Source: Metaphire vulgaris
Taxonomy: Eukaryota > Annelida > Clitellata > Crassiclitellata > Megascolecidae
Direction of reading: 5' to 3'
Length of the DNA stretch: 64,000 nt
Assembly (NCBI GenBank): GCA_018105865.1
Contig: CM030852.1
Span: forward strand, 614,001-678,000
Under the pieces are notes generated by a model. The model was given only the letters and a program-made list of their open reading frames with translations, did no database searches and was not told the origin of the DNA. Positions within the stretch are counted from its first letter, which is position 1; each line of letters opens with the position of its first letter. Positions 1-63,300 of this stretch are shown in pieces. A program made the translations under genes and the position numbers.

Positions 1-2
1 AA

Positions 3-1241
3 GTTAATCTTGTGTTGGTGAATGTTTGTAAAAATGAACCGATTGCTCGTGATTTCTTTGATCTTCTTCAGTCATTATATGTTTATATGTCGTCGTCGGT
101 ACCTCATGCAAAGTTTTGTGCAACCCAAGCAGAAATTGATTCGAATGGCGTTGTGGTTGAACTCAAGCGAATAATAGATACACGTTGGACATGTCAATAT
201 AGTGCAACAACTGCCATTAAAAGAACGTACGTTGCTATATTGAAAACACTTGAAGAGCTGTCAGTTGCAGGGGGTGACAGAGCATTAATGGCGATTGGAT
301 TATTGCAGCAAATTCGAAATTTTAAGTTTATTTTATCATTGGAACTGTTTCACTCTTTATTTCAAGAAACTGCTACACTTGCAGAATCACTTCAAAGTCC
401 ATCTGTTCTGATGGGCATGGCGCAGAAGCTAGTGTCTGCTGTTTGCAACCAACTTCAAACATTTAGAGACGAATCTGGGGGGTGGGATGGCATTTGGGCT
501 GCGTCTATGGCAGTTTGCGAAGTTAACAATATTCCTGTAGAAAATGAAGTTATGCCAAGAGACGGTATTAGGCCACGGCGTCGGCGCAAATTACCCACAG
601 CTCTTAGCGAATTTGTGGTCGGGGCACCTGTCGAACAACAAACGGATTTTCTTGCAACATCGCATGAGTACAAGACACAGCTATTTTTCCCAATTGTGGA
701 TAGAATGTTACAGGAGCTAAAGCGTCGTTTCGCACCATGTAATGAAATCATATACAGTGGAGTTGATGCATTATCACCGACATCAGAATCATTTCTCGAA
801 CCGTCAGTACTTGAACCATTTGCCATTCACTACAAAGCCATCGTTTTTGATTCTCATATTTCGCTAGATGATAATTTGTTCCGCTTCAGAGGTGAAATAA
901 CGACAGCAAAGTTTCTTTTAGGTGATATCATGAAAAAAGAACCATCGGAAAAGAAGTTGCTTTCGATTATAGACGTGTACGAAGAAATTAAGAAATATGG
1001 CGCCTTTAAAATGCTGATGAGCGTACTTCAAATAAGTATGACTCTTCCCGTGTCTACAGCGTCTTGTGAGCGATCATTTTCTTGCTTAAAGCGCTTGAAA
1101 AATTATTTGCGCAGCACCATGGGGCACGAGCGTCTAACCTCTCTTGCGTTAATTTCCATCGAACGAAATTTGGTACAGCTTGACGGTGTTGTTGATAAAT
1201 TCAAGAGCAGCAGCGATCAAACACGACGCATATTGCTTTGA
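3..1241 (+). CDS. hAT-family transposase (ZMYM1-like), 5'-truncated by the window
   Basis: The frame is already open at the first bases, so the N-terminal part (BED/zinc finger and start of the RNase-H-like core) lies outside the window. About 413 residues remain. The C-terminus carries the hAT dimerisation signature: LPVSTASCERSFSCLKRLKN followed by YLRSTMGHERL and ALISIERN. This signature is typical of the ZMYM1/hAT-like transposases common in invertebrate genomes. These enzymes cut and paste DNA elements that make 8-bp target duplications. No stop or frameshift is visible in the part seen, so this copy could be recently active. A matching right terminal repeat lies 540 bp downstream (near 1,782). 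Family assignment is firm; activity is inference. Confidence 0.85.
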   Translation, partial: VNLVLVNVCKNEPIARDFFDLLQSLYVYMSSSVPHAKFCATQAEIDSNGVVVELKRIIDTRWTCQYSATTAIKRTYVAILKTLEELSVAGGDRALMAIGLLQQIRNFKFILSLELFHSLFQETATLAESLQSPSVLMGMAQKLVSAVCNQLQTFRDESGGWDGIWAASMAVCEVNNIPVENEVMPRDGIRPRRRRKLPTALSEFVVGAPVEQQTDFLATSHEYKTQLFFPIVDRMLQELKRRFAPCNEIIYSGVDALSPTSESFLEPSVLEPFAIHYKAIVFDSHISLDDNLFRFRGEITTAKFLLGDIMKKEPSEKKLLSIIDVYEEIKKYGAFKMLMSVLQISMTLPVSTASCERSFSCLKRLKNYLRSTMGHERLTSLALISIERNLVQLDGVVDKFKSSSDQTRRILL

Positions 1242-1625
1242 CTTCAGGGTAGTTTTGCTTATCGGCAATTAGTTAAAGTCATCTTTATCTAATCATTAAC
1301 TGAGAGTAGACTAACTTGCACTCCGGTTTGTTATTATTATTATTATGTCGGCGTGTCGTTTGGCTGAATATAAGTTCTACAAAGACAAAGCCAGCGGTCG
1401 CTAGGAGCGAGGGCGAAATCTAACTGAGAGTCATTCATAATCTAATATACTTGGCTGCTTACTCGGTTATACGTGAACACTTCGCATTATTTGATCCTGA
1501 CAATTCCTAAGTTTATTTTGGTTATGTTTTATGTTGCTTTGTAGTCCTTATGTTAACTGACCGATTGATGTCTATTGTTAAATTCCTCATGTTAATTTTT
1601 CTACATGAGTTTTGTTGTGTTGGGG

Positions 1626-1739
1626 CTGTCCATAAATTACGTAAGTAAAATGGGGAGGGTTTGAACAAGTTTGACAGGCGTTGACAAGTGGGTCAAAATT
1701 CACCCCAAAAATTGTTTACATAATTTATGGACAACCCTT
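1626..1739. mobile_element. fold-back MITE, GTCCATAAATTA family
   Basis: Left arm GTCCATAAATTACGTAA is mirrored by TTACATAATTTATGGAC at the right end, giving a hairpin element of about 110 bp. Related ends occur at 23,832-24,222 and 63,350-63,602. It has no coding capacity. Confidence 0.7.
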
Positions 1740-1917
1740 GGTCAGCTGCCCGGGTTACATTTTGAGCCTGGTTACGCCACTGGATTAACCTTGACCAAAC
1801 CACAATAATAGTGATAATAAATAAATGAATATAAAATAATAATTCGTTTTGTTCCACTTTATATAGAGAAGCATGGAAACAACGGAGCCCTGAACCTGTC
1901 CCAGGACAGAGAACACG

Positions 1918-1940
1918 AAGAAGAAGAAGAAGAAGAAGAA

Positions 1941-1973
<33 letters not shown>

Positions 1974-1994
1974 CATCATCATCATCATGATGAT
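1918..1994. repeat. GAA/GAT/ATC microsatellite
   Basis: Run of GAA changing to GAT and then its complement ATC. The open frames across it are homopolymer artefacts. Confidence 0.95.
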
Positions 1995-2110
1995 AGAGCA
2001 CACTAACTTATATATTAGCCTAAAGTGACGGTGTCAAGAGATGGCGCTCCATAATTTTAAATTCGTAAAAGTTGGTAGAAGTTCCAGAGATCAGTCAGGA
2101 CGTACAATAT

Positions 2111-2307
<197 letters not shown>

Positions 2308-2393
2308 TGCATAGAGTGTTTTAGGTCTAATGATGATGATGATGAGGAAGAAGAAGAGGCAGAGTATCCAGTGTGTCCTAGTTAAGAGTCGAC

Positions 2394-8162
<5,769 letters not shown>

Positions 8163-8169
8163 TCCTTCT

Positions 8170-8175
8170 TATTGT

Positions 8176-8209
<34 letters not shown>

Positions 8210-8565
8210 GTTGTTCTTCTTCTTCTTCTTCTTCTTATTCGGAACGACGGACTCTTCCGGTTTCCGGTTTGCGACATTCGTGTCGATTGCGTTGGCGTCT
8301 GTGCGTGACGATCGGCGGAGTGGCGGGTGGGGGTGGGTGGGGTCCGGCCGCTGCTGCTGCAGCTGGAGCGCCGGCCGCCGCCGCCGCTACGCTCGGCTGC
8401 ATCTGCCCCCGGTGCTTCGACGAAGGGGCGATCGAGCGTGTCTGTGCACGACGCCCCAGACGCCGTCGAAACCAACGATTAGACACTCCCTCCCTTCCCC
8501 AGTCTCCTCCCTTCCCCAGTCTCCTTAGTTCTACACCTCCCCTCACCCGCCGCCGCCGCCGCCGC
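8170..8565 (-). promoter_or_regulatory. CpG-rich 5' region of the unrecognised gene (putative promoter/5' UTR)
   Basis: Immediately upstream of the exon A ATG lie CAA/GAA triplet repeats (8,170-8,237) and then DNA dense in CpG, including GCC runs near 8,370 and 8,550-8,572. The composition contrasts sharply with the AT-rich DNA beyond 8,600. Placement at the 5' end of a gene is the only other support; no TATA box or initiator is claimed. Confidence 0.35.
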
Positions 8566-8746
8566 CGCCGCCGACTGGCTCTGCCCTCCCCGGTGTTTAT
8601 AATCAAGCAGATCTTTTCTAATTCAATCCGTTTTATCGACATGCGCTGCTGCTGCTAAAAAACGATTTGAATATGTATGCACAAACCATGGGCCAAAATT
8701 TGCAACATTCAGAACGAATTATACGCTAGAATGCCTGTACACCAGG

Positions 8747-8910
8747 CAGGGATATTTTTACACCCCCTCAACACCCCCAAACTTGACGTCAACACCCCCA
8801 AAATTTGGCAATGTCACAATGTTATGTATACAAAATGCATACTTATTAGCTCCGGACACCCCCAATTTGAGAGCGACACCCCCCAATTCATAATCTTAGA
8901 AATATCCCTG
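8747..8910 (+). mobile_element. hAT-type MITE, CAGGGATATTTTTAC family, intact target duplication
   Basis: Begins CAGGGATATTTTTACACCCC and ends TTAGAAATATCCCTG. It is flanked on both sides by the identical octamer ACACCAGG. The 164-bp non-coding interior is rich in ACCCCC. Confidence 0.88.
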
Positions 8911-8918
8911 ACACCAGG

Positions 8919-9599
8919 TACAAAAGTCAAGAAATATGCCAAAGATATTGTCGATGGGGTAACCAGGCATCCAGAATAGGATCGCCGCATCACGTAAGAG
9001 AGTAAAATTCTCCACAATCCAACAAGTGTGCCAGAATAATTGTGTTCGATATTAGAATCAAATTCTTAACGCCGGAGTTAATACCACAGACCGTGCGATG
9101 ATTTACATCTAATCGCCCGCCCCCCCCGCCCCATACACCATCCGCCCCAGAGGTTTCTCATTGATTTTGCACGAATCTCACAACCAAAGATAATGGGGTT
9201 GATTAAATCGATCCCTAATTGTCCGATAACCCCCGAAAGATACGATTTACCTGTGGGTTTTTACGACCACGCGTCTGCTTTCTGCGAATCCAACCACTGC
9301 CTTTTAGCCAGAAGTCTTGTCCCAAGAAGACGTAATGGTAACTTACCGTTACATGATCCATCAGCGATTAGACGTCTAGACTGCAGTGTTTTATGAACTT
9401 TTATCCAAGCCTGTTAGGGAAGATCCCTCCCCCCCCAAAAAAAAACACCAAAATACCCCTCCAAAGTTAAATTTCGGCTGTGACAAATTTTTGCATTGAA
9501 CTACGTCTCTTCCTCTCCAGCCATGTCAATCCCCCCAAAGGCCTAGAGTCTGGATAGAACACTGCTAGGCTGTCCCATCAGTCCATCACAGACCTCGTC
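8919..9599. other. intergenic stretch, mostly unassigned
   Basis: No gene seen. Around 9,490-9,573 lies a fragment with AGAGTCTGGATAGAACACTG, a right end like that of the outer element at 12,623-12,978. The rest is unassigned. Confidence 0.5.
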
Positions 9600-9834
9600 C
9601 TCCGTGGCCACATAAAGACCCTTTGTCGTAGCCACTGGGCCCCCCTAATTGGACAGGGTCCGGTCGTGAAATTCGTCCAAACACGGTAAATAGTTGGGGG
9701 TAGAGGTATAATAATATCGAGGAGAACACACCAAACTTAAAAGCTTTTGAGATCTTTTTGCTCGTCAAGACTTTTGGGTCGAAAAGTGATCGAAGTGCCC
9801 CCCGCCCTATTCTGGAATCCTGGCCACGCCACTG
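9600..9834 (+). mobile_element. hAT-type MITE, CAGTGGCGTAGCCA family, left end eroded
   Basis: The right part (CCTATTCTGGAATCCTGGCC then ACGCCACTG) and the interior (AAATTCGTCCAAA, CAAGACTTTTGGG) match the better-preserved copy at 62,306-62,531. Confidence 0.6.
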
Positions 9835-9955
9835 TTAAAGACTATTCATTGGAAGGAAGAGCTGCAGATGATAAATGACGAAGATTTTAATTTTAAAAAA
9901 CGTAATACTTTCTGAAGGAAGAACTCGGTTTTGTGTTTAACGTTCAAAGTTTCGC

Positions 9956-9998
<43 letters not shown>

Positions 9999-10002
9999 AC
10001 AC
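9956..10002. repeat. (CA)n microsatellite
   Basis: About 47 bp of CA dinucleotides with one interruption. Confidence 0.95.
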
Positions 10003-10090
10003 CGAGGCAACAAGTAACAGTATCAAAAAGTTTCAACAACAGCGCCAAATAACACCAGAGCAGAGACCACAACAACAGTTCGCAAATAAC

Positions 10091-10193
<103 letters not shown>

Positions 10194-10516
10194 ACAAAAC
10201 GCAACAGATGACGTCACGAAAACCACTTTCGAACTGACGTCATCAAATCAGACGGCTAAACGTTCTATTTCGTTACATTTCGACTGAATGACGTCACCGT
10301 TTCATTCTGCAAAAACGACTAAAATACAACATTTGCTGCTGAAACCTGGACGATGTCATCAGTGGCGTAGCCAGAATTCCGGAATGAGGGGGGGGGCGGT
10401 ACATCGACATTTTCGAGTAAAAAAGTGTAGAGCAAAAATAAAAATGTTGTTCTGTTGAACGCTTTCAACTTTCGCGCATTCTCCTTGGTGTCACATTACC
10501 ACCCACCCACCAACCC

Positions 10517-10687
10517 ATAGGCGGATTTAGAGTTTAATATTTGGGTAGGCTAGCATGGAGGGTCTGGGGGTGCCACCCAGCACGCGACAGACCTGGTGTT
10601 GATGGAAAAACATTTTTTTGTTTTGGTGAGATTAGTTGGGTATAGGCTTAAGCCTACCCTAGCCTTTAATAAAATCCGCCTATGCAC
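10517..10687. mobile_element. MITE with ATAGGCGGATTT ends
   Basis: The left ATAGGCGGATTTAG is mirrored by AAATCCGCCTAT, and the inner GGGTAGGCTAG by CTAGCC. The same terminus appears at the right edge of the window (63,977-64,000), where it is cut off. Confidence 0.65.
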
Positions 10688-10984
10688 CCACCCCCAACTA
10701 CCCAACGTATTTGCACAAATCCCACGACGGGTCACAGTCCGAATAGGGGGTGCCAACCCCCCAATCACCAAATCACCCGTAGCTACGTCAACGGATGTCA
10801 TCCTTAAAGGACTGTTCAGACTGAATGACACCAACTTGGCAAAAACGCGATAATAGGCTAATATCGACAGAAATTATACACGACATTTGAATCCAGTCAA
10901 GTTCTCTCAATAATTCAGTTCCTGTTCAAGGAAGACCAGGAGTTAAGCTAGACGAGATTCAATATAAACCAAATAGGTTCAAAA

Positions 10985-11183
10985 CATTGGCGTAGTCACG
11001 TGAGGGGGAGCACGGGAAGCCCTGCCCGGGGGGAGTAGTATTAGATCGAGCAAAACGCACCAGACAATAATAAATAGAGAGCTTCAAAGCGTTCGAGACG
11101 ACGCCCTTTTGCCCATCAAGACTTTTTGGCCAAAAAATGTTGAAGCGCTCCCCCCCAATTCTAGAATCCTGGCTACGCCGCGG
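10985..11183 (+). mobile_element. hAT-type MITE, CAGTGGCGTAGCCA family
   Basis: Starts CATTGGCGTAGTCACG and ends TCCTGGCTACGCCGCGG. Flanking octamers GTTCAAAA and GTTTAAGA agree at 6 of 8 positions, suggesting an old insertion. Confidence 0.6.
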
Positions 11184-11297
11184 GTTTAAGATGAAACACA
11201 GCAGCGAAAAATGCAAAACAAGTCACCAGAGTTAAAAGCGATCATAACCATACTGACAATGATCAAGCAGGATCTTGAACTTTTCATCCAAATGAAC

Positions 11298-11587
11298 CAG
11301 AGGCGTAGCGAGGGTATCCGGCGCCCGGGGGCAACCGTTGGCGCCCCCAACACTGCTGACGAGCAAAAAAAGGGTCATCACATCGTTCTCTCGGCGCCCC
11401 TCCCCTCAACTTTCCACGGCGCCTCTCTCCTTATACTCCTGACGAGCAAAAAAGGTCGCCACACTTCTTTCTCCTTATTTATTACGTATTTGACTGTTTA
11501 ACTTACCCCAAAAACCCGATTTTGGCGCCCCCTCACCTCGGCGCCCGGGGTCATATGCCCTCGCCTGCCCCCTTCGCTACGCCTCTG
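11298..11587 (+). mobile_element. hAT-type MITE, CAGAGGCGTAGCGAGGG family, intact target duplication
   Basis: Ends CAGAGGCGTAGCGAGGG and CCTTCGCTACGCCTCTG are near-perfect inverted repeats. The octamer AAATGAAC flanks both sides exactly. The 290-bp interior is rich in GGCGCCC. A truncated relative is at 26,523. Confidence 0.88.
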
Positions 11588-12622
11588 AAATGAACACCGT
11601 TGAAACACGATGCTATCAATTTATCAAACCATCTTCCAAAAGTCACCAATCACAGCAGATGCAGCACGTCCAATCGGCAACTTTCACATACGAAAAATGC
11701 GCTTCTGATGTACAAATCTTCTAAACGCTCTCTCAAAAACGATACAAAAAACAACAATTTAGACCTTTAAACATATTTCATATAATTTCTTAAAAATTAA
11801 AATTTCAAAAGTTTGCGTAACAAGCAGCTATTTGAGACGGATGTTAAGCAAATTTTGCAGATTCGAATATTTAGGCCTATAACTCAGAGAGGAAAATAAT
11901 TTTTAAACTTGTATAAATATGCAACATCAGGGTCACTTTAAAATTAAGCATAAACACCGAATTCATTCGTTGAATCTTGATGAATTTCTCTGCGTTGTGT
12001 TCTTAAAACACCTTTTCAAACTTGACGAGACACGAATTCGCACAATCTGACAACCACAAATATTAGAAACCTAACAAGTCGAATACTCGAACAAACGTCA
12101 CTGGGCCAACCAGTTATAAATTATACACAAATCAAAGACATACAATAAGTCACCACGGTAACAAAAAAATTCTGTACACACACAAACGCCATTTCAAAGA
12201 CACGGACACCAACAGCTAAACAATACAAACACTGTATTCGCAAATGTATACAAACGTACAGAAGCACGTATCTGAATGCACTTATGAGAAAACTGTAAAA
12301 GAATACAAGACCGTACGTATGCAAAGAGACTTAACACCAAAACTCACAAGATAATACGATTACCCTTTGAGATACAGTACGCTGCCTTCAAAAGGCAGAC
12401 AAGAGACTCCACAGAAAATGCAACATAGACAAACATGAACACAATTGAAGGCAATATTCAGTTACATTACATGGGGCAAATACATGGCAAAAATTTACAC
12501 ATCGGTCCAGTTTTACTGTAACATGTCGACCGACCTGAATACACACAGACTCACAAGATACAGTCTCTCAAGCAGTAACCTTAGCAGAATATTTAATCAA
12601 AGTATTCTCTTAGTAATTAAAA
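11588..12622. other. AT-rich intergenic stretch, nothing recognised
   Basis: Low-GC DNA downstream of the betaglycan stop codon and upstream of the unrecognised gene. No exon, RNA gene or transposon ends seen. Confidence 0.5.
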
Positions 12623-12978
12623 CCAGTGTTCTATCCAGGCAGTGGCGGCTCTAGGATTTGGCAAGTGGGGGGGCCGTTGGGGTGGCAACTTATAATATGG
12701 GGGGAGGGGCAACCATTTGTTGTTTAATGTATGTAGCATTAAGTATAGGGTCCCAACTGGGGACCACTGGGGGCCAGGCACTCAATAGGGGCACGGGCCC
12801 CTCTGGCCTCCCGGTGGAGCCGCCACTGTATCCAGGCCTATTATGGTGGCGACTCCCCAACCACAAAAATCATCTCCCCAAATCCCAGCACCAATACAAA
12901 TTTTGCATTGAACTGTGCCTCCCCCCAGCCAAGTCAAATCTCCCGCCCCCAAAGGCCCTGGAGTCTGGATAAAACACT
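12623..12978 (+). mobile_element. outer hAT-like MITE, CAGTGTTCTATCCAG family, interrupted
   Basis: The left end CAGTGTTCTATCCAGG is mirrored by CTGGATAAAACACTG at 12,978. The flanks ATTAAAAC and ATTAAAGT agree at 6 of 8 positions. The element is split by the MITE at 12,640-12,828. Confidence 0.7.
12640..12828 (+). mobile_element. hAT MITE, CAGTGGCGGCTC family, nested, intact target duplication
   Basis: Begins CAGTGGCGGCTCTAGGATTT and ends GGTGGAGCCGCCACTG, 189 bp. The octamer TATCCAGG is present on both sides; it was duplicated from the terminal repeat of the outer element. The same family was captured into array 2. Confidence 0.92.
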
Positions 12979-13233
12979 GATTAAAGTCATGCCATAAACA
13001 AATAGACCAGCACTTGATAAGCACAGCTGCACAACTGCATTCAGCTACACTGACCTACTCCAATAAGAACTTCAACTGAACACAACAACTGTCTAAATAA
13101 GAGAAAAATAACATACAATTGCTATATATTAAGCAGAGCCATGTAATGCCCTATTTGTTGCACAATACCAGGCGAAATGGTATCATTGTATCAAAGCTGC
13201 GAGGAAAAGATGCGTGAAACACAGTGCAACAGC

Positions 13234-13523
13234 CAGGGCCATCGAGAGGAGGGGGCAGGAGGGTAAATGCACAGGGGCCCGGCGGTCTTGAGGGGGCCCA
13301 GACCGATGATGAATATGTATAATTTAAAAAAATACCAATAATTATGTTGTGAATGGGGACCCGGCGAGGAAAAGGGGCCCCCGGGACTTGAGGTCATCAA
13401 AAGAAGAAACAGCGTGAAAAAAAGCGACAAGCAAAAAAAGGTCGTCAGCTATTTTTTTAAAGACTTGCCAAGGGCCCGCCGGCCATTCTGCACAGGGGCC
13501 CGGAATTCCTCTCAGCGGGCCTG
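13234..13523 (+). mobile_element. hAT-type MITE, CAGGGCCATCGAGAG family
   Basis: Ends CAGGGCCATCGAGAG and CTCTCAGCGGGCCTG. Flanking octamers GCAACAGC and GTAACAGC match at 7 of 8 positions. It is the second copy of the family seen at 5,936. Confidence 0.75.
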
Positions 13524-13655
13524 GTAACAGCAATGCCAGTAATAATAAGCCAAACACTTAAACTATGAAATCAGTCACGTAGGAAATTAAAAATTTCAAA
13601 CACTTATCAACTTCAAACTAACAATAAAACCCCTTTGATATTTCGTCTGTGACAG

Positions 13656-13883
13656 CCATGGGCGTAAAACACGGGGGGACCGTCCCCCAATAATTAGTAA
13701 GAGGGGACAGAGTATCAATTACCCCCATGTTTTGTGCCTGACGGTAAATTCTGGTAAAATCACTCATTGTGGATGACCTTTTTTTGCTTGTCAAGACTTT
13801 TTGGGGATGAAAAGGAGTCTGACCTGACTTTATGAACGATTTTATCCCCCCTCCCCCAATTTTGACGCCAGGTTTACGCCACT
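13656..13883 (+). mobile_element. hAT-type MITE, CAGTGGCGTAAAC type, intact target duplication
   Basis: Starts CCATGGGCGTAAAACACGGG and ends GGTTTACGCCACT. The octamer TGTGACAG flanks both ends exactly. The interior shares a 'TTTTGCTTGTCAAGACTTTT' stretch with other members of the GGCGTAGCC group. Confidence 0.82.
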
Positions 13884-13964
13884 TGTGACAGCTTACAGTG
13901 CTATGCTAAAATACATCAGTTTATGTAGCTCAATTCCGATTCTGCACATTCCCTGCTTCAATGC

Positions 13965-14184
13965 CATTGGCGTAGCCACGGGGAGGGAGGGGTACGAAGG
14001 GCCGCCCCCCCCCTATTCTGGCTGGTACCAGTAAGGGGGATTTGAGCAAAGCAGTTGAGAAATTCTTGGGGTGAGTATGTAATGTGACTGAAGAGAACTT
14101 GTTAACGACCTTTTTGGCTCGTTTAAGACTCTTCCCCAAAATGTCAAAGTGTGCTCAATTCCTGGTTTCCTGGTTACACCACTG
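13965..14184 (+). mobile_element. hAT-type MITE, CAGTGGCGTAGCCA family, diverged
   Basis: Starts CATTGGCGTAGCCACGGGG and ends TCCTGGTTACACCACTG. No clear target duplication remains. Confidence 0.6.
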
Positions 14185-15104
14185 GGCACTGCAAATGCAT
14201 CTTCAACAGAACTGTAACAACTCTCAAACTTCATGGTTGCGAGGATTAAAGTTTCACTTGATACAACACCAGTGGCAAATTCCTAACAACATCCTAAGCA
14301 GCAGATCATTATATTCAAAGTGCAAAATCAAGAAGAAAATAACAGAATTAGGCTTTATATATCTACTATATTAACATCAGCATCATTTTCTCACTATTAT
14401 CATCATCATCATCAATATTATCATCATAATTGTCGCTATTATCATTATTGGATCATTAGAACCACTAGCACTGTTACAAGTTAATTTACATTTGCACAAT
14501 TTTACTTTTTACGGCATGCAGGGTTGTAACCAAATCGCAATGCAAGACCAGCCATACAATGCTACACAGACGTACCTATGACTCTTGCTCACACACAAAA
14601 CACTCACATAGACAATTAAATAACTAATATTTACAAGCATATACAGTCACCAATAATCTTCTAACACTGAAATCATAAATGGTTCTCAGTTTTTTTTAGA
14701 AGTCTTATAGTTCATTGGAAACAGCAGATCAGAAAGTCGATGATGGCCAACAACGCCGGGACAGGAACAAGAGGTTGACAACGTTAATGAAAAAACACTT
14801 CCATTGGAAACAATGACAATTGGGAGGAGAACAATGCCACGATTTCAAACACCATAAGAATAGGGGCAGACGACAACAGCACAAGGGATGTCATACGCTG
14901 AAAAGACAGGCCAACTGAATGAAAATGCAGCAACACACTCATGCCCATACCTGCATTGTATCATTAGGCATGTACAGTATATGCACAGCAAAATCACATT
15001 AGCACAGACTTGAGGGGGGAAAGCAGTGTCCATACTAACTGAATGTCTATTCCAACCCAAAGAAACCCACTAGCCTCAACTGGGCCAAAGATACAGGTAA
15101 ATAG
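14185..15104. other. intergenic stretch, nothing recognised
   Basis: AT-rich, with short CAT/ATC triplet runs near 14,395-14,440. No gene or transposon ends seen. Confidence 0.5.
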
Positions 15105-15181
15105 GTATATATATACATATATGTATATTTATATATATATATACACACATATGCGTATATGGCATTACAATACACACACAC

Positions 15182-15235
<54 letters not shown>
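15105..15235. repeat. (TA)n/(CA)n compound microsatellite
   Basis: Mixed TATA and ACAC tract ending in about 55 bp of uninterrupted TA. Confidence 0.95.
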
Positions 15236-15238
<3 letters not shown>

Positions 15239-16124
15239 GTTGTACATCTTTGTGTCAAACCATAACTCAAGACACTACATAAAAATTGAAACCATGATAA
15301 AAAAATTGCAACTGTCCACAGTGTCTTACATTAAAAGGGTTAAAGTGTAGCGTTGTTTTCTTGCCCACAGTTGGAGTCCCTCTGGTGCAAATACAAGAAA
15401 GCTATTATCCAGTTGCGACATCTTTCAAAAGTCCCTGCAACAGTTTCGCACTACGGTCTCTAACGTAGCGTCAATTTCTGCAGCTCCCTGAATAAGATTC
15501 TGCAGCAGAAATTCACAGAAATCTGTCCGTATATATGTCTCAGTCTCTCTCTCTCTGCGTCCTCAGAGACTTCTTCTTTTCTGTGAGATAGCTCGACACC
15601 AATAAGTGCAACGTTCACCTGAAGAATTTTCAAGATATTGTCTCAGCAAGTAAACAACAAAGTTCTACGGAGTCCAAGGCATGCGCGCGCACGCATTCTG
15701 CATTTCAGCATTTTGACAATTTAACTCCAATTTACAATGAAGCTCTTTCTGTCTCATAGCCGCCCCGACCGGCGCCCGATCTGCCTGGTGTGCATCCAGG
15801 TCGAAAGGCAGCCTTGGCCAACATCAGCTGCACGCATCGAGATAACTCCACACAACTCACTTGAAGAGAAAAAAACTAACACCAGACCGGGCATCTACAG
15901 TTGCCACGACTTTCGACAGCAGATGCACACACAAACCGTTTCACTTATCTAGCACCAATGAAAGATTCGGCGACAGATCCCCGTTACACTGTCTCATCCA
16001 ACCGAGAAACAAAATCCACAGCAGGTCCTAAGGTAGTAGACGACTAAATATTTCACAAGTAAACAACCGACAGCAGTTCTCTGTCTCTCTGTCTCTCTTT
16101 GGGTCTCTCCCTACCCTTCCCATC
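15236..16124 (-). other. probable 3' UTR / downstream flank of the betaglycan gene
   Basis: This lies directly after the betaglycan stop codon on the minus strand. It has unique, non-repetitive sequence and no open exon. No convincing polyadenylation signal position could be fixed, so the transcript end is unknown. Confidence 0.35.
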
Positions 16125-62305
<46,181 letters not shown>

Positions 62306-62531
62306 CACTGGCGTAGCTACGGGGGAGGGGTCACCCTATTCGGATAGGGATCGATTGTGAGATTCGTCCAAAACTGGGTTGGGGAAAGGGGTGGTATCAG
62401 AACGAGGAAAACGCACCAGATGGCAGACTTTTAAGCACTTGTGGTAACTTTTGTTGTTGTATGCTTGCCAAGACTTTTGGGCCGAAAATTGTCAAAGTGC
62501 CCCCTATTCTGGAATACTGGCTACGCCACTG
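62306..62531 (+). mobile_element. hAT-type MITE, CAGTGGCGTAGCCA family
   Basis: Starts CACTGGCGTAGCTACGGGGG and ends ATTCTGGAATACTGGCTACG then CCACTG. The interior shares AGACTTTTGGGCCGAAAA with the copy at 9,600-9,834. No exact target duplication. Confidence 0.72.
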
Positions 62532-62959
62532 ACCAAATATCCAAAGTAAATATCCAAAGACCAAATGTAAATGGTTGTTAACAAGAATGTCTCCCAGCTT
62601 CCAAACACTGCCTTCAAACCAACACAGTATGCCTATGCTTGGATAGTACACAAATACCAATTTCAAAGTACAGTACCTAGGATTGAGCACAGGCTGACAA
62701 CTAAACGGCCTTCAAAAAATTTAATTTACTTTAACAGGCATGGACAAATGCTAAGGACAGAATCAGATTCTAAACAGATGTAGGCCTAGGCGTGGTTCTG
62801 ATGGGACACTAACCCCCACGCGGACATCGGCCTCTACCCCTCCCCCTCATTGAAAAGCTTACAAGTTCCTGCCCTCTATATTTAGGGTATTGCATAGTTT
62901 GCGCACCCGTTGTTTGCGCACCTGTAGTATGCGCACCAAGTTAAGTTTCAACGGTTAGA

Positions 62960-63240
62960 TAGATAGATAGATAAGATACACTTCTATGGCCCTTTGTGCC
63001 ACCAAAGGGCCGCTGCAGTCAAATAATTCAATCGAACATATATGTCTTTAACTGTAATAGGAAAACAGCACGCGATAAAGACGTGTCACGTAAATTCGGT
63101 GGAAGAGAGTTCCACACGTTAGGTCCAGCGATCTTGAAAGACCGATCTCCCATTTTGGTGGAATTCCTGTGGGAGACAAGCTTAGATTTTGACAATCCTG
63201 GGTTCGGTAGTCCGGAGATTCTCCACGCAAACACTTGTCA
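62960..63240 (-). mobile_element. LINE remnant: reverse-transcriptase C-terminus and 3' tail
   Basis: The minus strand encodes GDRSFKIAGPNVWNSLPPNL then R...LLQLKTYMFD. This is the recurrent C-terminal motif (SF..AGP..WNSLP..LR...LKT..F) of CR1/RTE-type LINE polymerases. It ends with GCCCTTTGGTGGCACAAAGG and a (TATC)n tail. The 5' part is missing. Confidence 0.78.
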
Positions 63241-63300
63241 ACAAGAGAGATCAGTTTATAGTTTATCCGCTTAGTATACTTATTGGAAGCCAAACCTTGC

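Larger units (their letters stand above)
1..1782 (+). mobile_element. 3' part of a hAT DNA transposon
   Basis: The transposase frame is followed by about 540 bp of non-coding DNA. This ends in GGTTACGCCACTG (1,770-1,782), whose reverse complement CAGTGGCGTAACC is a typical hAT end. The left end is outside the window. A small fold-back element (1,626-1,739) sits inside the 3' non-coding part. The terminal sequence resembles the CAGTGGCGTAGCCA-type MITEs found further along. Confidence 0.65.
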
